Part shown: positions 61,463 to 64,000 of the stretch, piece by piece
How the letters are laid out: the number at the start of each line of letters is the position of its first letter
Numbering within the stretch: the stretch's first letter is position 1
NCBI GenBank assembly: GCA_023313575.1
Contig: JAJTTP010000005.1
Coordinates: 620,001-684,000, forward strand
Direction: 5' to 3'
DNA length: 64,000 nucleotides
Source of the DNA: Eutypella sp. D-1
Taxonomy: Eukaryota; Ascomycota; Sordariomycetes; Xylariales; Diatrypaceae
The notes under the pieces: model-generated
What the model saw: only the letters and a program-made list of their open reading frames with translations
Told to the model about the DNA's origin: nothing
Database searches by the model: none
Program-made: the position numbers and the translations under genes

Positions 61463-63784
61463 ATGGCTGGACCTGCTAGTATCACGTCCTCCTCTGCCAC
61501 TTCTAATACACTCACCCATACACCACAGATGGCTTTTTTATCTTCATTTACCGATTCGTCTACGCCCTCTAATGCGGCAGAGATGCGGGCACTTTTCGAG
61601 ACGATCCAGGCCGACAAGCGTCATGGGTTTTTACAACCTACCAGCTCCTTATCTAATGCCTCCTTGCAGCTTGCGAAGGCGACCCTAGATGCCTACGCTG
61701 GCCAGGTCAGTAATGAACAGCAGCAAAGGCAGAAGGAGGCGAACAAGAAACGGAAACGGGCCGACAACAACCTATCCGTATTTACCAAAAGTGAAGTTCT
61801 GAAGATCAGAAAACTACACATCGATGGTTTCGAAAGCGGTCAGGTTTGGCAGCAGGCCAGGCGCATCATTACGAGCACTCTTCAGGACACCAATGAAGCT
61901 CTCCAGGAACTAGAAGACCGGAAGGAGATCCGGGCTAACGGCATAACAAACGGCGTAACGGCTAAGGATGTCGAGTTCTCTGCGTCGCCTGAAGCGCACT
62001 CTGAAATTGGGTCCGAAGACGGTCAAGAGGAAGAAGTAGACTCTGATGAGGAGGAGCTTGATGAGGCGGACGACGGAGATTCATTACAAGAGAACGATAT
62101 GGAGGATCCAGAAGGGTTACTGGAAGATGATTACGAGGAGGGTCTTGAGGATATAGGGGAAGAAGATGAGAGTGCGAGCAGCGAGGAAGATGAAGATGAT
62201 TCCTCGGAAACTATGGTGCAAGACCCCAATGGCCTTAACGACGGCTTCTTCTCGATCGATGACTTCAATAAGCAAACCCAATGGTTCGAGGAACAGGACG
62301 CCAAAGCGAACCCAAATACAGATGACGCAAGCGAAGACGAAGAGGTAGACTGGCACACTGATCCATTCTCTACGAATCCTACGGCGTCAGGCAAATCGGC
62401 CAAGAAGTCTAAGGAGACCGAGGAAGACGGAGTCCCGTCCGATATGGAGGACGACAAGGACGAAGAGGGGGGGCCGACCTTCGGTAACATGGACTTATAT
62501 GCTCCTGAAGGAGAAAGCGACTTGGAAGATGCCGGAGACGACGCAGATGAGGGTACCGGATTCAATGCCAATGACGTGTTTTATAAGGACTTTTTCGCCC
62601 CACCGAAGCGGAAAGGGCCCAAAAAGGACAAGCCAAGAAAGCCGAAAGAGTCTCGAGCCGCCGCACCAGAGGATCGAGATATAGACCGAGCCATGGCCGA
62701 CGTCCACCGCGATCTGTTCGACGACGAGTCGGAACGCTCCGGTTCTGAAGATGCCCTTTCCGATGTTTCGGCGGGCGACCCGAAATCAAGGAAGTCTGCC
62801 CACGAAAGGCGGCAAGCCAAGCTGGCCGAGGAGATTCGCAAACTCGAAGCCGCGAACGTGGCTAAGCGCGAGTGGACCATGGCCGGCGAGGCCAAGGCGG
62901 TAGACCGCCCGATGAACTCCCTCCTCGAGGAAGACCTCGACTTCGAGCACGTCGGCAAGCCGGTCCCCGTCATCACGACCGAGGTGAGCGAGAACATCGA
63001 GGACATGATCAAGCGGCGCATCGTCGCGCAGGAGTTCGACGAGGTGATCCGGCGGCGTCCCGACTCGGCGGACCTGTCATCCGGCCCCACGCGCCGCGGG
63101 CTCGTCGACCTCGAAGACACCAAGGCGAAGCAGAGCCTCGCGGAGATCTACGAGGAGGAGCACGTGAAAAGCGCGAACCCGGACACGTACGTGAGCCAGT
63201 CGGACGAGAAGCTGCGCAAGGAGGAGAAGGAGGTGGAGCAGATGTGGCGCGAGGTGTGCGGCAAGCTCGACGCCCTGAGCTCCTGGCACTACCGCCCGAA
63301 GCCGGCGGCGCCGACCCTCACCGTCGTCTCGGACGTCGCCACGGTCGCCATGGAGGACGCGCAGCCCACCACCGCACAGGGCGTGTCCGGCGGCGACACC
63401 GCCCTCGCGCCCCAGGAGATCTACGCCCCCGGCCGCGCCACCGTCGAGAAGGGCGAGGTCGCCACCGCCAAGTCCGGCCTCCCGCTCGCCAAGCAGGAGC
63501 TCAGCCGCGAGGACAAGGCCCGTATGCGTCGCCGCCAGAAGGAGAGGATCCGCAAGGCCGGCGGCCTCCCCGGCGACAAGAACACTAATACTCAGGGTGC
63601 TGCTGCTGCTAAGGCCAAGGCTCCTGGAGCCAGGACCACCAGGGCCCAGCAGCAGAAGGATACACTCGGTGACCTCCGGAAGGGCGGCGTCAAGGTCATC
63701 AACAAGAAGGGCGAGGTCCTCGACATGGAGGGCAACAAGGCGGGGGCGGCTAGGGCTGCCACGAGCGGCAGCTTCAAGTTGTAG
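61463..63784 (+). CDS. mpp10: U3 snoRNP protein Mpp10
   Basis: Intronless gene of 773 residues. Residues 95-145 (KKRKRADN, then FTKSEVLKIRKLHIDGFESGQVWQQ) open the family domain. A very acidic centre, about 185-370, carries GLNDGFFSIDDFNKQTQWFEEQD and NDVFYKDFFAPPKRKGPKK. LDFEHVGKPVPVITTEVSENIEDMIKRRIVAQEFDEVIRR and SLAEIYEEEH are hallmark blocks of Mpp10, and the C-terminus is basic. Mpp10 scaffolds Imp3 and Imp4 within the U3 snoRNP for early 18S rRNA processing in the nucleolus. The C-terminal KAKAPGARTTRAQQQKD and ending GSFKL appear complete. A 216 bp stretch after it, up to the window end, shows no gene. Confidence 0.94.
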   Translation: MAGPASITSSSATSNTLTHTPQMAFLSSFTDSSTPSNAAEMRALFETIQADKRHGFLQPTSSLSNASLQLAKATLDAYAGQVSNEQQQRQKEANKKRKRADNNLSVFTKSEVLKIRKLHIDGFESGQVWQQARRIITSTLQDTNEALQELEDRKEIRANGITNGVTAKDVEFSASPEAHSEIGSEDGQEEEVDSDEEELDEADDGDSLQENDMEDPEGLLEDDYEEGLEDIGEEDESASSEEDEDDSSETMVQDPNGLNDGFFSIDDFNKQTQWFEEQDAKANPNTDDASEDEEVDWHTDPFSTNPTASGKSAKKSKETEEDGVPSDMEDDKDEEGGPTFGNMDLYAPEGESDLEDAGDDADEGTGFNANDVFYKDFFAPPKRKGPKKDKPRKPKESRAAAPEDRDIDRAMADVHRDLFDDESERSGSEDALSDVSAGDPKSRKSAHERRQAKLAEEIRKLEAANVAKREWTMAGEAKAVDRPMNSLLEEDLDFEHVGKPVPVITTEVSENIEDMIKRRIVAQEFDEVIRRRPDSADLSSGPTRRGLVDLEDTKAKQSLAEIYEEEHVKSANPDTYVSQSDEKLRKEEKEVEQMWREVCGKLDALSSWHYRPKPAAPTLTVVSDVATVAMEDAQPTTAQGVSGGDTALAPQEIYAPGRATVEKGEVATAKSGLPLAKQELSREDKARMRRRQKERIRKAGGLPGDKNTNTQGAAAAKAKAPGARTTRAQQQKDTLGDLRKGGVKVINKKGEVLDMEGNKAGAARAATSGSFKL

Positions 63785-64000
63785 TACCACGGTGTACCGT
63801 GCCGGCCACACTGTTAATGCTAGCTAGGTTTGAGCTTAATTATCATATCAGATTCAATCCATGGAGTGAAAGCATACTGTACTTCTGATCTAGTTCTGAT
63901 AGGCCTAGTGGATGGATATAGAAGACACATTCTCATATGGTGGTGCTTGTTATTACATTGAACAACACGAACCTCGAACTGGAATATTGTCGCCTGAGAT

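Overview
The window is nuclear DNA of a filamentous ascomycete, most likely a Pezizomycotina (Sordariomycete-like) fungus. Genes carry short introns of about 50-200 bp with GTRNGT donors and CTAAC-type branch points. There are no operons, intergenic stretches run to 4 kb, and the proteins resemble filamentous-fungal orthologues. I support sixteen protein genes, eight of them with one or more introns I could place by frame and splice signals. I found no rRNA, tRNA, CRISPR array or intact transposon. Left end (1-7.6 kb): an HSL-type alpha/beta hydrolase, cut by the window edge, stands head-to-head with an AspRS-DUF2156 fusion. The fusion has the architecture of ErdS, the tRNA-dependent ergosteryl-3beta-O-aspartate synthase. 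The neighbour is therefore best read as ErdH, the hydrolase that removes aspartate from the sterol. Together they would form a complete make-and-unmake sterol aspartylation pair sharing a 2.9 kb intergenic region. 7.6-16 kb (lineage-specific genes): a large RNase H-domain protein ending in SUMO-interacting motifs, a kinase preceded by a WW-like motif, and an uncharacterised protein with twin DPFYLE motifs. The reading frame of that last protein is broken at a run of ten C. 16.9-35.4 kb (mostly conserved genes, all + strand): epsilon-COP, a HAD phosphatase with a hidden first exon, a C2/EF-hand phosphatidylserine decarboxylase, and an ADIP/TinA-like coiled-coil protein. 36.4-44.3 kb: an AT-richer, sparsely coding island holding three divergent paralogues, each ending in an eight-cysteine, four-CX2C zinc module that resembles the Stc1 domain. 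The two smaller ones share an intron position and an N-terminal motif. This small family looks undescribed. 45.5-64 kb: housekeeping genes Nup133, AFG1-like ATPase, a TRAPPC2L/Tca17-like TRAPP subunit, mitochondrial malonyl-CoA:ACP transacylase, AP-3 mu and Mpp10. Several of these work in membrane traffic (epsilon-COP, TRAPPC2L, AP-3 mu) or in mitochondrial and lipid metabolism, but I see no sign that they act as a cluster. A palindromic 10-mer, TACCTAGGTA, and its relatives recur through the intergenic regions and I did not notice it inside coding exons.
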